Source of the DNA: Odobenus rosmarus divergens
Lineage: Eukaryota > Chordata > Mammalia > Carnivora > Odobenidae
Assembly: GCF_000321225.1 (NCBI RefSeq)
Contig: NW_004450277.1
Location: 1-64,000 of the forward strand
Direction: 5' to 3'
DNA length: 64,000 nucleotides
Shown here: positions 48,455 to 61,600 of the stretch, piece by piece
Position numbering within the stretch: position 1 is the stretch's first letter
Layout of the letters: every line of letters begins with the position of its first letter
Translations under genes and position numbers: made by a program
The notes under the pieces: generated by a model
What the model saw: the letters and a program-made list of their open reading frames with translations, nothing else
Told to the model about the DNA's origin: nothing
The model's database searches: none

Positions 48455-48700
48455 CGGCACTGGAGAACATGGCTTTGTAGCCAGGCAACCTGGATTGAGC
48501 CCCTTTCTAGCTGTGTGATTGCAGGCAGGTAGCCTTGCTCCTTACTTAAATGGCTGTTGTCCTGCTCTGTGAACTAGAGGGGAAAAGAGATAAGAATCAG
48601 AGAGCCTACCTCATGAGGTTGGATGTAGATCCGATGAGATTTATGCATGCCAAGTGCCCAGAACCGTGCATGTCACATCACCTCTTAATACTCAGGGGTG
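48455..48700 (+). repeat. MIR
   Basis: 'caacctggattgagcccctt', 'tagctgtgtgattgcag' and 'cctacctcatgaggttgg' match MIR sense. Confidence 0.7.
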
Positions 48701-49181
48701 CTTGGGACTGGGGTGGGGTTGGGGGTTGGACTTGGGGTAGCGGCCCCAGATGCTCCCTGTTGCTCAGCCCTGTTCCTGCCATTCTTGGGAGCCAGACCCC
48801 CCGGTCCCATCACTTCTCTGACATATATGTCCCTGAGCAAATCATGCCCCCTCTCGGAGTCTGCCTCCTCATCTGTACCAATTGCACTATTATCCTACCT
48901 TGCAAGGTAAGTTTAAGGACTATATTAGGCAATTAGGAAGTGCTTAGCTCAAGGTCTGGGGCAGAGGAGCTGAACAGCCAATAAATGAACACAGTTTTCT
49001 ATCACTGTCAGTGGCCAGGAATGCTGCCAAGATGACAAAACGTATAGGCAGGATACTGGGCAAAGCCTCTTCAGGCCCAGGACAGAGGGAGGGGAGGTCT
49101 TAGATCTCCTCTCTCAGCGTAGAAAGAATGTGGCTCCAGAGGTTTACAGCCACTGGGCCATCTTCCTTGTGGGGACACTGA

Positions 49182-49388
<207 letters not shown>

Positions 49389-49950
49389 CATGGGGGCACA
49401 GAGCATGGGTCATGGGGCATGGGTGAGGGGTGAGCCCCAGAGTGGGTCCTCTGAGTCGGAGAGAGACCAGGGCTCCCCAGCCACTTCTCTGCCTCTGATC
49501 TCAACCTCCAGATGTTCCCCAGGCCTCGTGCCAAACTCCGGGATCCCCATATCTGGTTTCCACTCACCCGGTGAAGTTCCCCACCGGGCACTGACTGGGC
49601 TCCATTCTGGTGTGCCGTGCGTGCTCTCCCTTCACAGCCTGTGCAAGCCCTCCTGGTCCTTCATGGCTTGGCCCGGCTCTCTTCTTGGGGCCCTTGTTCC
49701 TGCTACAGCCCCGTCTGGAGTGGCTGCTCCCTTCCTCCACTCTTCACATTTTCTCATCCTTCAAAATCCAACTCAGAGTCCTTTCCGGAAGGTTTTCCTA
49801 AGCACCTCTGAGCTTGCAGAGCCAGACTGCCCAGGCCCCTCCATTTACATTCTTCTCTCCCCGTTTCCCGCCTTATTTCCTTCCCACCATGGCTGGCTTG
49901 GGTGGCTGTAATAGGTAAATGCAGGTTTGGCAACTTTAACAAAACTCTCT
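49389..49950. other. SIRPB2 3' flank
   Basis: No gene is supported. A sense L2-like stretch lies near 49740-49870 (tcatccttcaaaatccaact). Confidence 0.45.
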
Positions 49951-49951
49951 C

Positions 49952-50155
49952 TCCCTCTTTTTTTTTTTTTTAAAGATTTTATTTATTTGACAAAGAGAGA
50001 CACAGCAAGAGAGGGAATACAAGCAGGGGGAGTCCAAGAGGGAGAAGCAGGCTTCCCGGTGAGCAGAGAGCCTGATGTGGGGCTCGATCCCAGAACCCTG
50101 GGATCATGACCTGAGCAGAAGGCAGACGCTTAACGACTGAGCCACCCAGGCACCC
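49952..50155 (-). repeat. Can-SINE with target-site duplication
   Basis: An antisense long-form element; TAACAAAACTCT occurs at 49937-49948 and again directly after CACCCC at 50157. Confidence 0.94.
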
Positions 50156-50619
50156 CTAACAAAACTCTTAAATCACAGTGGCTTAAGCCAGAAGAAAATC
50201 GATTTCTCTAGTAATAACTGAGCATAAGCAGGCCAGGCAATAGGGGATTCCTTCATCTTGTTGCTACCGCGTCCACATCCCAGGCTGTTAAGACTAGGGA
50301 AGAAGGCAAAAGTGAAGGGGAGTATAACCCTCCCCTTCAAGGGCACAGCTGGGAACTTGCCCACATCACCTCTAATTGGCTGGAATATGGTCACATGGTC
50401 ACACCTAGCTGTAAGGAAGGCTGGGAAATGTAGTCTTTATTCTGGCAGCAGTGTGCCCCGCTCTAATTTTTCACTAAAAGAACCAGAGGGCAAATGTCAG
50501 TAGATAACCAGTAACGTCTACCTCTGTGGCAAGGGGAAGCTGCTTCCTTGCTCTGAGTTCAATTCCCAGCTGAAACAGCACCTCTTTGTACCACCACCTC
50601 CACTAGGGAGTATAATAGA

Positions 50620-50850
50620 GAGCAGTAGTTCTCAAGAAGAGGAGGTTTTTTTCCCCAGTGTACATTTGGCAATGTCTAGAGACACTTTTGGTTGTCACAA
50701 CTTGGGGGTTGTCACAACTGACTATCACCATCTAGTGAGTAGAGGTCAGGGGGATGCTGCTAAACATCCTAAAATCACAGGGGCAGCCCCCACAACAAAG
50801 AGTTTTCTGGTCCAAAGCATCAGTGGTGCTGGGGCTGAGAAGCCCAATGT
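50620..50850 (+). repeat. MER20-like hAT DNA transposon remnant
   Basis: 'acatttggcaatgtctagag', 'acttttggttgtcacaact' and 'ggatgctgctaaacatccta' is the distinctive word order of this non-autonomous hAT-Charlie family. Confidence 0.75.
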
Positions 50851-51214
50851 AGGGGAAAGTGTGACACGCCTGGCTTGCAATCCCGAAGCCCCCACTCCCT
50901 TCCCGTATGCCTTTAGTGACTAATCAGTCGCTTCACCTCTTGGACCCTCATGGATAATAATGTGGACACAGATCATAACATGGACTTCTCTGCATTGTCT
51001 AAGAACTTGGATTCATTTATTGAGGGCTTCCTATATGCTGTGTGCTCCGGGTACACTCAGTACCTGTGAGCTCCCTTTTTGCTTTCCACGTGAACACTTA
51101 CTAGCACCCACTCTGTGGGGAAGTGTATTAGCCTGGCTGTTTTTCATTATGACAACAGAAAAACAGCTTGCAAAACCTAAGCCAAAGGGGACGCTAGTGT
51201 AGCCTGAGAACTGC

Positions 51215-51700
51215 ATAAATCATTGAGTGACCAGACATCAGAATAATAGCCGCCTGCCAGATGATCCACGTCTTAATCTCTGGAACCTGTGACTACGACC
51301 TCACATGGCCAAAAAGGGAATTTGCAGCTGGAGTTAAAGATCTTGAGACAGGAGTTTATCCCAGATTATCCAGGTGGGCCCTAAATGCTTTCATGAGTGT
51401 CCTGATGAGGGAGAGACGGAGGGAGATTTGACATGGAGGAGAAGACAGCAATGTGACCACAGAGGCAGAGATTGGAGTGATGTGGTCACAAGTTAAAGAA
51501 TGCCGGGAGCACCCAGAAGCTAAAAGAAGCCAGAACAGCTTCTCTCCCAGAGCCTCCAGAGGGAGCAGGGCCCACTGACACCTTGACTCCTGCCCGGTGA
51601 TGCTGTTTTCAGACTTCTGGCCTTCAGAACGATGAGACAATAAATTTCTTTGTTCTAAAGCACCAGGTTTGTGGTCATTTGTCACAGCAGCCCCAGAAAA
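51215..51700 (+). repeat. MLT1-like MaLR LTR
   Basis: 'tctggaacctgtgactacga', 'tccaggtgggccctaaatg', 'ggcagagattggagtgatgt' and 'gagacaataaatttctttgt' are in the order of an MLT1 LTR, including its polyadenylation signal. Confidence 0.85.
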
Positions 51701-51894
51701 TAAACAGCAGGGAAGGAAGCATGGAACCGAGCCTCTGGAAGAACTACTCTGCTCCAGAAACCTCCGGGACTTCCTGGGCCCTGCACCATCCGGTCCCTGC
51801 AAACCACTCCCCTCCCCAGTCGCATCTCCCACCACCACCCCCTAAACTGACTCCACCCTGACACCCACCTGGGCGTTGGCCACGCCACATTCCC

Positions 51895-52130
51895 TAACTC
51901 ATCCAAGTCTCCCTGCTCAACTCTTCCCTTCACGAGGGCTCCCAGATGGCTCTGTCCACCAGGACATCTCCATCCCTCTCGTTGTCCTCACGCAGTGGAT
52001 GTGTCCTTCACCGCACTCACCACTGCCTGAAATAAACGTGTATTTCCTTCAGGACAGCCAGTTGTCTCCTCTAGAATTTGAGCTTACTGAGGGCAGGGGC
52101 CTCACTTTTCACCATTGTAGCCCCTGCCAC
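51895..52130 (+). repeat. L2 fragment
   Basis: 'ctctagaatttgagcttact' followed by 'gagggcaggggcctcac' is sense L2. Confidence 0.6.
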
Positions 52131-52139
52131 TCAGTTACA

Positions 52140-52625
52140 AAGAGTGGTTGAAGGCCGACAATGAGCCAGACACCCATCAGTGTGCTGAGAATTAAAGAGC
52201 AAAGTCTGTTCTCTCAGGGCATACCTACTATTGGGGGAAGACAGACAATGAGCAAGTAAATGTAGGTAAGCAACATGTCACATGTTGGTGAGTGCTAAAG
52301 GAATAATAAGGCAGAAGCGGGGGAGGGGGGTACCAGAGCAAGGGAGAGGAGATACATTTTATTTAGGGTGGTCGGAAGGGTCCTTACAGGTAAAGTGACA
52401 ATTAAGCAAAGACCTGAAGGGAGTGGGTAGAGAGCCTTATAGATATCTGAGGGGAAAGCGTAATAGGATAAGGAACAGCAAGGGCAAAGACCCTGAGGCA
52501 GGAGTGTGCTTGACATGGCACAAGAATCATGAGCACCAAGCAGGTGCTTGGCACATGTTAGACCCCTGTAACATCTGAGGGGGTGTAGAGGGTAGAGGTA
52601 AAATCCACAGTCTTGGGAATCTACC
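52140..52625 (-). repeat. L2 element
   Basis: 'gagccagacacccatcag', 'aagacagacaatgagcaagt', 'gcaaagacctgaagggagtg' and 'caagggcaaagaccctgagg' are antisense L2 phrases in order. Confidence 0.7.
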
Positions 52626-53905
52626 CAGATTGAAATTCCAGTTCTTCTATTCATCTCTTGGGTGAGCTCTCTCAGAGTGTCTTGGTTTCCTTATCCATAA
52701 ACTGGTAATGACATCAGCATCTCCCTTCTTATGTCGTTTTGAGGCTGAAATGTATTCGTGCATGTAAGGCATTAATTGTGCCAGGCCCAGTGGATGTGTG
52801 GGCAGGAGCAGTCCCCAGAGGGGGTGGAGAGGGTGCTGTCAAATAAAACAAACCATGGGTAACTCAGGGCCCTTGGTGGGCTCTCAGGAAAACCTGCTGT
52901 TGACAGATTGAAAGAGTGGGGAAGGAACTGGAGCTGGAGGAAGAGGAAGGACAGAGAGAGGTTTCCTGCATCCTGCCACCCCGAGGATGACGGCCTTGAG
53001 GGTTCTGTGCTGGAGTGGGGCAAGAGTGGGTGCCAGGCCTGGTCAAGTATACCCCACTACTGCCCATAGGACACACACACAGCTCAGAGTGCATCTGGGT
53101 CCCTGGGCTGGGTGTGGGGCAGTAAGGGGTGCCAGGCCTAGCCAAGCATGGTGTTACATGTTTCTAAACTATCTAGATGGTACTATATAATGGCACTTTA
53201 CTCCACATGCCATTCCCAACCTTGCTTTTTTGGCTCCACATTCGAGATTTATCCAGGTTGGTTACCTGTAGGTCTAAGTCATGCATCTTCACGGCTATAT
53301 GGTATTCCATTGTAGCAATACATCACATTTGTGATTCTCTTGAGGTTGGAGACCTGAGTTGTTCTATTCTCTCAGTATCGCCCCCAGAAACAATGTCATC
53401 ATGTCTCCTGGTGTGCGCAGGCCAGCATTTACATGGGGTGAACCCCCACAAGTGGATCTGGCAGGGGATCTAGGTTTCATGATTCTTCAACTCCACTAGG
53501 TTTGCCAAGTTGTGTTCCAACGCCTTTGAGGACTGCCCTCACCACCCAGCTTGTCCCCGAGAGCCCAACCTGCAGCCATGATGAATACTGAGGGCAATGT
53601 CTTTGCAGCCACCTCACTTGGGAAAGGCACATTTATGGGTCGGAGGGCTCAGGCCATTTCTCCCCACCACCTGTTTTATGGAAAAGGAAAAGTTTTATTT
53701 ATTGAAACTGGATCACATCCCAGAGTCAGCTCACCACTCACCAAGGGTCCAGGTACCTGCCCTGCATTCTTGTCCTCAGATTCTGACCTTGAATTTCTCA
53801 TCTGGATGCTCAGATACTTGGTTTCATTCATTCATTCCTTCATTAATTCAGCAAAGGATCATCAAGTGGCTATTTAATACCAGTGACTGCAGGTCCCAGG
53901 AGATA
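52626..53905. other. Intergenic between SIRPB2 and NSFL1C, left part
   Basis: A MIR-like sense stretch is at 52600-52780 and antisense L1-like wording at 53160-53560 (ctatatggtattccattgta). No exon is recognised. Confidence 0.45.
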
Positions 53906-54105
53906 AAATGACCCCTAACATTTGCAGAGGGCTTAGTAAGTGTCAAGCAGAGCAGTTCACACTGGATCCTCACACATCCCTCTGAAGTACTGTAAGGAGC
54001 CCCATTTACCCATCAGGACACTGAAGCTAGAGGTAATCCACTCAAGATCCTACAAGCAGTAATGTCTGGGCTTCAACCCCAGGCTGAGTCCAGAGTGAGT
54101 GCTGA
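53905..54105 (-). repeat. MIR
   Basis: 'catttgcagagggcttagta', 'ggatcctcacacatccctct' and 'ggacactgaagctagaggta' are antisense MIR phrases. Confidence 0.65.
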
Positions 54106-54929
54106 TAAGCCATATTGTGCCAGAGACAGCCACAGCCTCTTCTGTCACAGGGATGGTGGCCCTTGGGGAAGGCTAACACTTAACAAGGCATCACAGGGCA
54201 TGCACAAGGATGCCTGACAGAGAGCCCAGGGATGTAGGAAGGCCTCCCTGAAGAGGGAATACCTAAACTGAGGGGAGGGGGTGTGCAGAAGCTGACAAAG
54301 GAAAGAGGAAGGGAAGAGAATCCCAGGCAGGATGGCAAGAGACAAGAGGGCAAAGAAGCTGAGGACCTAAAAGACGGGATTGGGTCTCAGAAGGTGCCCT
54401 TGGAACAGGAGCCTGAAGAAAGTGGGGGAACACCTTGCCCACCAGCAAAGGAAAAGGGAATCGCCGCCGCTGGCAAGTCTCTGAAGCAAATGCGCGCCTC
54501 ACAGCAAGAAGGGAGTGTGCCTGGGGCAGAGGAACTTAGTGGGAAGCCTGGGAGATGAGATGGACGGGCTGGCGTATTTCACACCGGTCTTGCAGGCCAG
54601 GAGATTTTGTCTGCTACGCGGTGTGAGACCGGGAGGCACGTTCGTGTTGGGAGAAGAGGAGGGACCTGTTGTTCCAGGTCTATTTTTCCCCCTAGAATGT
54701 GAGGGCGGGGACTTTGTTTTGCTCTTTGCCTGTCCCCGTCCCTGGAAGAGCACCAGGCCCTTTGATCGCATTCAGTAAATATGTGAACAAGGAAGTGAAT
54801 GAACGAATAAATAAAAGAATGAAATGAAGGAACGAGTCGATGAAGAACTGTGGACCTGACTCCTTCAGAGATTCTTTACCCCACACCACAGGTCCGGGTA
54901 AGACCCGCCCCGCCTCTCCTCCGCCCGGC

Positions 54930-55640
54930 TTCCACCCCCGCCCTTAGGCTGCGTGTCCGCGCCGCGGCCGCCAGAGGGCGCGGAGCAGGGAGAGTTTCCC
55001 GCACGGAGGGCTTTGCGTGAGGCACCGCATGGGGCGGGGCCTGCGGGCGGGCGCCTCTCGGCTGGGCCGGGTCGACCGGCGGGCGGAACGCGGCTGCGGG
55101 GCTGAGGCTCTGCGGCGGCGGCCGGAGCGGTTCGGGCGGCGCACAGGGCGAAGATGGCGGCGGAGCGACAGGACGCGCTGAGGGAGTTCGTGGCGGTGAC
55201 TGGGGCCGAGGAGGACCGGGCCCGCTTCTTCCTCGAGTCGGCTGGCTGGGACCTCCAGGTAGCGGCGCGGAGCCGGCTGCGTCGGGCCGGCCAGGGGCTG
55301 CGGGAGGCGGGTGTCTGGCGCATCAAGCCCGCGGTGCCCGAAGCGCACAGTCATCCCGCCGGGCTGCGGCCCGACCCAGGCCTCAGGGTCCTGAGGCCGC
55401 TTGCCACGCGTCGCCAGCTCGGTTGGGCGTGGGGAAACGCGGGCCAACCCCGGCCCTGCTCTGCCGGCTCTCGGTTGCCCCCTCCGCCTCGCCCGCTGGT
55501 GGGGTCAGCGAGACTTTGGGCACTGCCGCGACCCGCGTGGAGAGGGGAGCCTGGGGGTGTGGCGGCCGCGCCGAGGCTCGGCTGGGGCTAGGCCGGCGGG
55601 AATGACCAGGTCCGGGGTGGAGCTGCGCCGGCGACGAGGT
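54930..55640 (+). promoter_or_regulatory. CpG-island promoter of NSFL1C
   Basis: The only strongly CpG-rich stretch of the window. It has GC boxes (GGGGCGGGGCC at 55031, GGGCGGGCGCC near 55045) and no TATA box. The AAGATGGCGGC at 55151-55161 is a close match to the YY1 consensus and overlaps the start codon, an arrangement common in housekeeping promoters. It covers exon 1. Confidence 0.85.
55154..55258 (+). CDS. NSFL1C: NSFL1C exon 1
   Basis: ATG at 55154 in the CpG island. It encodes [35 protein letters not shown], the first helices of the UBA domain; 105 nt, phase 0, donor GTAGCG at 55259. The start matches the known p47 N-terminus. Confidence 0.97.
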
Positions 55641-58600
55641 GATCGTTTCCCTTCACGCTGCCCCTGCCGCAGGTGGAGGGAGCAGCCCGGCCCAGGAGTT
55701 GGCCCACGCCCCCTCCTACCCAATTCCGGGGAGAATACCTCCACGGTGGTGGCGCAACCTTGCAGCCTATTCGTCTTTCCTAGTTAAGTCATCTGTAAAA
55801 TGGGAGTCTCTTGGAATTTATCGTCTAGTGTACTGGCACATATTACGTATTCACTAAATAGTTGTTAATTAAGGCATTAAGATGAGCTACACGAGGGAGG
55901 GATTTTTAAAATTGTTGAATCCCCCGTACCTAGAACAGCTCCTGGCTCATAACATGCACTCAGTAATTGATTGTAGAAAGAATTGCGTAAATGGTCTTGG
56001 TTAGCCTGCGTCTTGGGTGGATGACGATGATTAGTAGTTCTTGATTCCCTGCCATGAGCCAGGTGCTGTTCTAACTGCTTTACGTGACTTAAATTACTTA
56101 ATCTTAGCATTTTGCAGCTGAGGTTTAGGGCGGTTAGGTAACTTGCTCAAGGCATCACTAGTTACCAAGTGGAAAAGATAGCGTTAGAACTCAGTTCTGT
56201 CTGATTCCAGAGCCCAGGCTCGGAACCACGGAGTGCCAGGCACTTTACAGGTAGGTGATGATTTGTTTAATCCTAGCAACACTGAGGTAAAGAAGACTTA
56301 GCTCCGCTGTATAGGTGAGCAGTTGGAAGGTCAGAAGGCAAGTGATATATGTGAGATCCCACGGCCATTAAGTAGTGAGGTTGGGATTTGAACTGGGTCT
56401 GCTGACTCCACCATTTAAATTGCTTCCGCAGAGTAAGAGAATTAGGTATAGCATCACGCCTGTACACACACACAGTGTGAAGCCCCTGTGCAGGGCAGAA
56501 ATACAAAATGCAGCCGCGGCCTGGAAAATCTAGAAGCTCACAATGTTACACAGTTGCCAGGTCATCAGTCCCGGTCTCCTCACACCGCAGGTAGGGAAAC
56601 AGGCTCATGCTTGTAACATGACTTGTCTGGCAGGGCCAGGACTTGAATGTAGGCCCCCCTCACTACCAGTTCAGTGTGTGTCCTATGACAGCACACTGCC
56701 TCCAGGGGACTGGTTATATCCCATGAAGGCACGCTCCTAACAGGCTGATTACGTCCCACACGGGCTCACTGCCTACTATAAAGCTGGTGATTTTGAGGAC
56801 AGGAACCATATCTTTTTCATCTCTATAGACCGCAGTGCTCTTTCTTATTTCTTTGTACAAAGTAAGTGGTTAGTAAATACTTAACCGTTAGGTCAGTGAG
56901 AGAAACAACCAAACACAAATGGCCAAAAGACTCCCGTATACCTTCTGTATGTAGAGAGCTAAGGCATGACTGTGCAGGAATGTTGATGGCTCCTCTCATT
57001 CATTGTGCGGGGTTGGTGGGACAAGTGTCAACATTGCATAGATGAGGAAACTGGGCCTTAGTGAGAAAGTAAACATAGCAATCTGGACCAATCTCTCTGT
57101 TCCTGACTCCTGACTGTCCCATAAGAGCTGAGAGTAAGGGCCTGAGCAGACTGCCTGGGATGGGACCTGGCTCTACTCCTTACCAACTGCTTAACTTTGG
57201 GCAATATTCTTAATTTGTCAGTGTTTCTGTATCAACTATAGAATGAGACAATAATAACAGCAATTACATATGGTTCTTTGAGGATTAAATGAGTTAACAC
57301 ATGTAGAGTTATGCTCAGAACAATGTGGCACATAAATAAATGCTCAATAAATGTACACTGCTTTTACTGGAGCACGTTTTCTAGCAAAATGAGAATGAGG
57401 AGTGACTCCATCCCAGCCTTCTTTCTTGCCTTCTATTCACCTTAGTGGGTGGAATTTGTTTCAGGTGATATGAAGAGAAACAGTTGGGCTGCTTGCTATC
57501 TTTTGATCTCATTTTCTGTGGTCCCCAGATAAAGACGACCTTACAAGGGTGGGCCATATCTTTGTGATTTTGCTTTTTTGCACTCAAAGGAAATATGTGT
57601 TAGATGAAGGCCTGTTTAAGAATCCCAAGTTACTGCCTCTCTGTTTCAGATCGCCCTAGCGAGCTTTTATGAGGATGGAGGGGACGAAGACATTGTGACC
57701 ATTTCGCAGGCAACCCCCAGTTCAGTGTCCAGAGGCACAGCCCCCAGGTAAGGGCCAACTTCAATTATTGCTACTTGGGTGTGCTTCCAACAGTGATGAG
57801 GAGCAATTTCCTGACTTAATGGAGGATTCGGGCCTGGAGATAGGGACCAGTGGGTTGGAGTAAGAAAGTTAGATTAATTGGTGGATACTGGTTCCTCGCA
57901 TGACATGTTCCTTTCCTGTAGAGAGAGGCACAACACACTCAGGTGGAAACTCTTACCTGAGTGTGGTTTATGGCCCAGTCCTGGGGGAAACCACAGAACC
58001 TACTTTGAAGATGTTTGAGGGTCTTTTATTTATGAAAGTGAGGAGTGATCTCTTCATCTCTGGAAGTTTTTAAGTAGAAACCAAAGGACTTCCTTTCTGG
58101 GGGCTGTAGATGTACAAGATTAGACTAGATGACTTTAGAAAGGCTCTTTTGATATTTTAGGATGCCCATTACCCTATTTAGAAGTCTAAGAGAAAATAAA
58201 CCTGTGTAACCCACTCTTTCCCAGATTGATTAGGTGAAACAGAGTTAACCTTTATGATCCCATTTGCATCCCCTGTCCCAGCCACCTAACTCCAAGGTTC
58301 CCATGGCAGATCACTGCTGTGATCTGCAGAGCGAGACAGTGCTGGTCCTCCAGGAGACAGGCAGGGCCTCTTCCTACAAAGGTGTCTGAACTACAGCTCC
58401 CCTCTCTGCTCTAGCCTGATTTGTTTCTACGCTCTGGTATATGTTTTCACCAGAAAAATTTGTTTGGTTTTTAAATCAACCCCAGAATACAGATAGAATG
58501 TTTCTTTGCCAATGGAGTGGTAAATTGTGTTTCTCTCTAAGGGCATCCAAGCTTTAAATTACATTTCCTCCTTTGAAGAAGGAGCTCTAACCCCAGATTT

Positions 58601-61600
58601 TGTTCCTCCTCGACTTCTTTCCCTGTCTCCCGTGTCCAGAGGTATGGGTGATGGCTCATCTGGATGTTACTACCTGGAACATGGTTGTTAGGGAGATAGC
58701 TGATTTCCTGGGTGTGAGTCTTTCATGGTTACTGTTGGGATGTTGGCGTGTCAGACCCATAGAGGGGGAGAAGTTGAAATGTCGCCTCTGGTATCAGTCA
58801 CATGTTCGTACCTCTCTCCTCTAGTAGCCTTAAAGTCCTGTCGAGGCAGTGGTTTATTGGAGCAGAAGCCTACAAGCCCAACTCCCTACATTCAGATCCC
58901 AGCTCTGCTACTTGGGAGCTTTGTGACCTTGACAGTTTTGTTTTGTTTTTTTTTCATGGATTTTTTTTTTTTTTAATGTGTGCGTGTGTTTTGTTTGTTT
59001 CTTTTCAAGCAACGTGACCTTGACAGTTTACTAAACATCTCAGTGCCTCGGTTTTCCTTGCCTGTCAAATAGACATGGTAGCAGTGCCTACCACGTGGAA
59101 GATTAAATGAGTTTTTAACTTACAAAGCACGTAGAACACAACGTTAGCCATTGTCCTTTTATTATTATCATCATCAGCATTGGTTTTCATCATCCCCATT
59201 CTTTTTCTATGTGTCCCCTTTCTCTTTCCACAAAGATAAAAAACAGATCTATAAGTAAAAGAATCAAAGAAATGGAGTTTAATGTTAAGACCAAGGGGGA
59301 CTGAACACATGTGCAGGCCTAAAGGCTTTTCTTTGTTGCTTCGGGTAAGCCTCAAACATAGTACTCAGTTGGGTGAAGCCAAGAAAAACAGAGAGGGAGG
59401 ACATAGTCTGTTACATCATTGTCCTGGTCCGGAAGGACCGGAGAAGCCACGCTTGTACTAACATCTCTGAGGAGTTGTGTGTGCAACCTGCCTCTGCCCC
59501 CACCCCGAGGGACCAGACTGTTGCAGGACACTTAGCCTGCTGCTGGCTCGCCCCGCCCCTGCCGTTCTCTCCCCGACTGCTCTCTCGTGTCCTCACTGGT
59601 GCTGTGGAGCAGCACTCGTTAGTGAGGTCCTCCTTTGATTCTAGAATCTGGAATGGATGTGAGAAGGTTTATAAATGACCTGAAGTTGCAGAATTTTATG
59701 TGTATGTTTTATCCTTTCTGGCAAGAAAATCCATAGCTTTTAAGAGATTTTCCAAGATCTTTGGGACATAAAAAGGTTAACCATTGCTGTAAGACAGTGT
59801 AAACTCCTCAGTAATAACAGCTGTCGTTTATTGAGCACTTGCCAGGTGCCAGGCCCTAGGTTAAGCCTTTACATGTACATCTCTTTAGTCCTCACTACAA
59901 CCGTATGTGTGGGTACTATTACTCTACCCATTTTACGGATGAAGATACTGAAGCTGGGTGTCTTCCCAAGATGCACAGCTAGTAAAACAGGGATTTAAAT
60001 GCAGATCTGTTTCTGTTTCCAGCGTTCAGCTCTCAGCCAAAATGATGTACTGCCTCCCTTCATGGACATTCAGGGTCCTCCAGAGCTGGCCCTGAACCTA
60101 CCATCCTTATCTTACCCCCTTTCCCTTGTTTCTCAAATCTTTATTCCAACCAAACTGATTTCATTGGTATCTCAATTTTGCCTCATTTTTGGCTCTCCTG
60201 CTTTTGTTTGAGCCTTTCACCTAACTGGACATACCTGCTCTCTTTCCTGTCCAGCTCCCATGGGTCCTTCCAGGTTTAGCTCAGTCCCTACCTTCTCTTT
60301 TGAATGCATTATCCCCAACCCATAGGCAGCACGCCATGGTCTTGTTACTCAGAAATCCAGTCACCTATAATTCATTCAATTTTTGACCATATCCAGGTAC
60401 TACTTGGTGACATCTCTTGTGGGTCGTCTTGAACTCTTCTCCTGATCTTTAACTTACTTTTTCTCCCTCGGTAAATTTTAAGTTCCTGGAAGTGGGAGGG
60501 CTGGGATTTCAGGAGCACCCACCATCTGTCTAGCTCTGCCAGATAGTCTTAACCGATGTTGTTATGCCTCAACAACTTTGGAAGTAGGTAGGGTGCTGGG
60601 TCTTAGAAAGATTGAGTAACTCACAGCTCCTGTTATGACAGATTCAAATCCAAGTCTGTGTATATACAGAGCTGCTTCTGCCCCATACTACCTCCTTGTC
60701 CAGCACCTCCCACCCCTGTACCTAGCACAGGATAGAGTAAGAGATAGCGGTGAGTTTCTTCCTTTTTTTCTTTCAACCGACTTAACTATACTTTCTTAGG
60801 ATGCCAGGGACTGCCATTTTCTGCTTCTCTAAAACTACACTATCCAGTGTAGGAGCCTATAGCCTCATGTGGCTGTTTAAATTAGTTAAAATTAAATAAA
60901 CATTCAGTTATGCATACTGATCACATTTCAGATACTCAGTAGTCACCTGTGACTTTGACTTCCATACTGGACAGCATAGGTACAGCATTTCCATCACTAT
61001 GAAAAATGGATCTGACAGAGGACTTCCGTGTCCTCGGGGTGCCAGGGTACCTGGGAGATGGAGTTTTGATGGTGAAAAATTGAAATTTCTGAGACATTTT
61101 GCCACTTTGTGGAGGACAGAGGACAAAGTGTTCTAAAATTGATGGTGTCCCCTGGACGTCCATGCCTAAGGTAACTCTCAGAACACTACCCCAGAGCAAC
61201 TCTCAGCTCTAAGCGTGTGTCGGAATTACTTGGAGAGCTTCTCAAATGCAGGGTGCTGGGCACTTCTCCCAAAGTTTCTGACTTTGGAGCTCTGAGGCAG
61301 GCCTAAGGACTGGCATTTCTCACAGTCTCACAGATACTGCTGATGCTCTCAGTCTAAGGACCAGCACTTTGAGAACCACTGCTTGAGAGGAGCACTTGCA
61401 GTGTGCTGCGCCAGACTCAGTGCCCTGACAGCTCACAGAAAGCCCGAGGGGTTGGTGCTGTGATTGGCCCCGTTGGCACATGAGAACACGAAGACTTCGA
61501 GAACTTCATTAGCATGCCCCAGATCCCCGGGTGGGCTCACTTGGGATTAGAACCAGGTATATGGACACCAGAGTCTGTGTCAGATGGTGTCAGAGTCTGG

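Noticed and set aside
49390..49911. 173-codon plus-strand frame after SIRPB2
   Set aside because: It begins just after the SIRPB2 stop in GC-rich 3' sequence, runs into L2-like repeat and shows no family signature.
54944..55591. Long open frames on both strands across the NSFL1C promoter (up to about 165 codons)
   Set aside because: CpG-rich DNA has few stop codons. The frames overlap each other and exon 1, contain low-complexity proline, arginine and alanine runs, and match no family.
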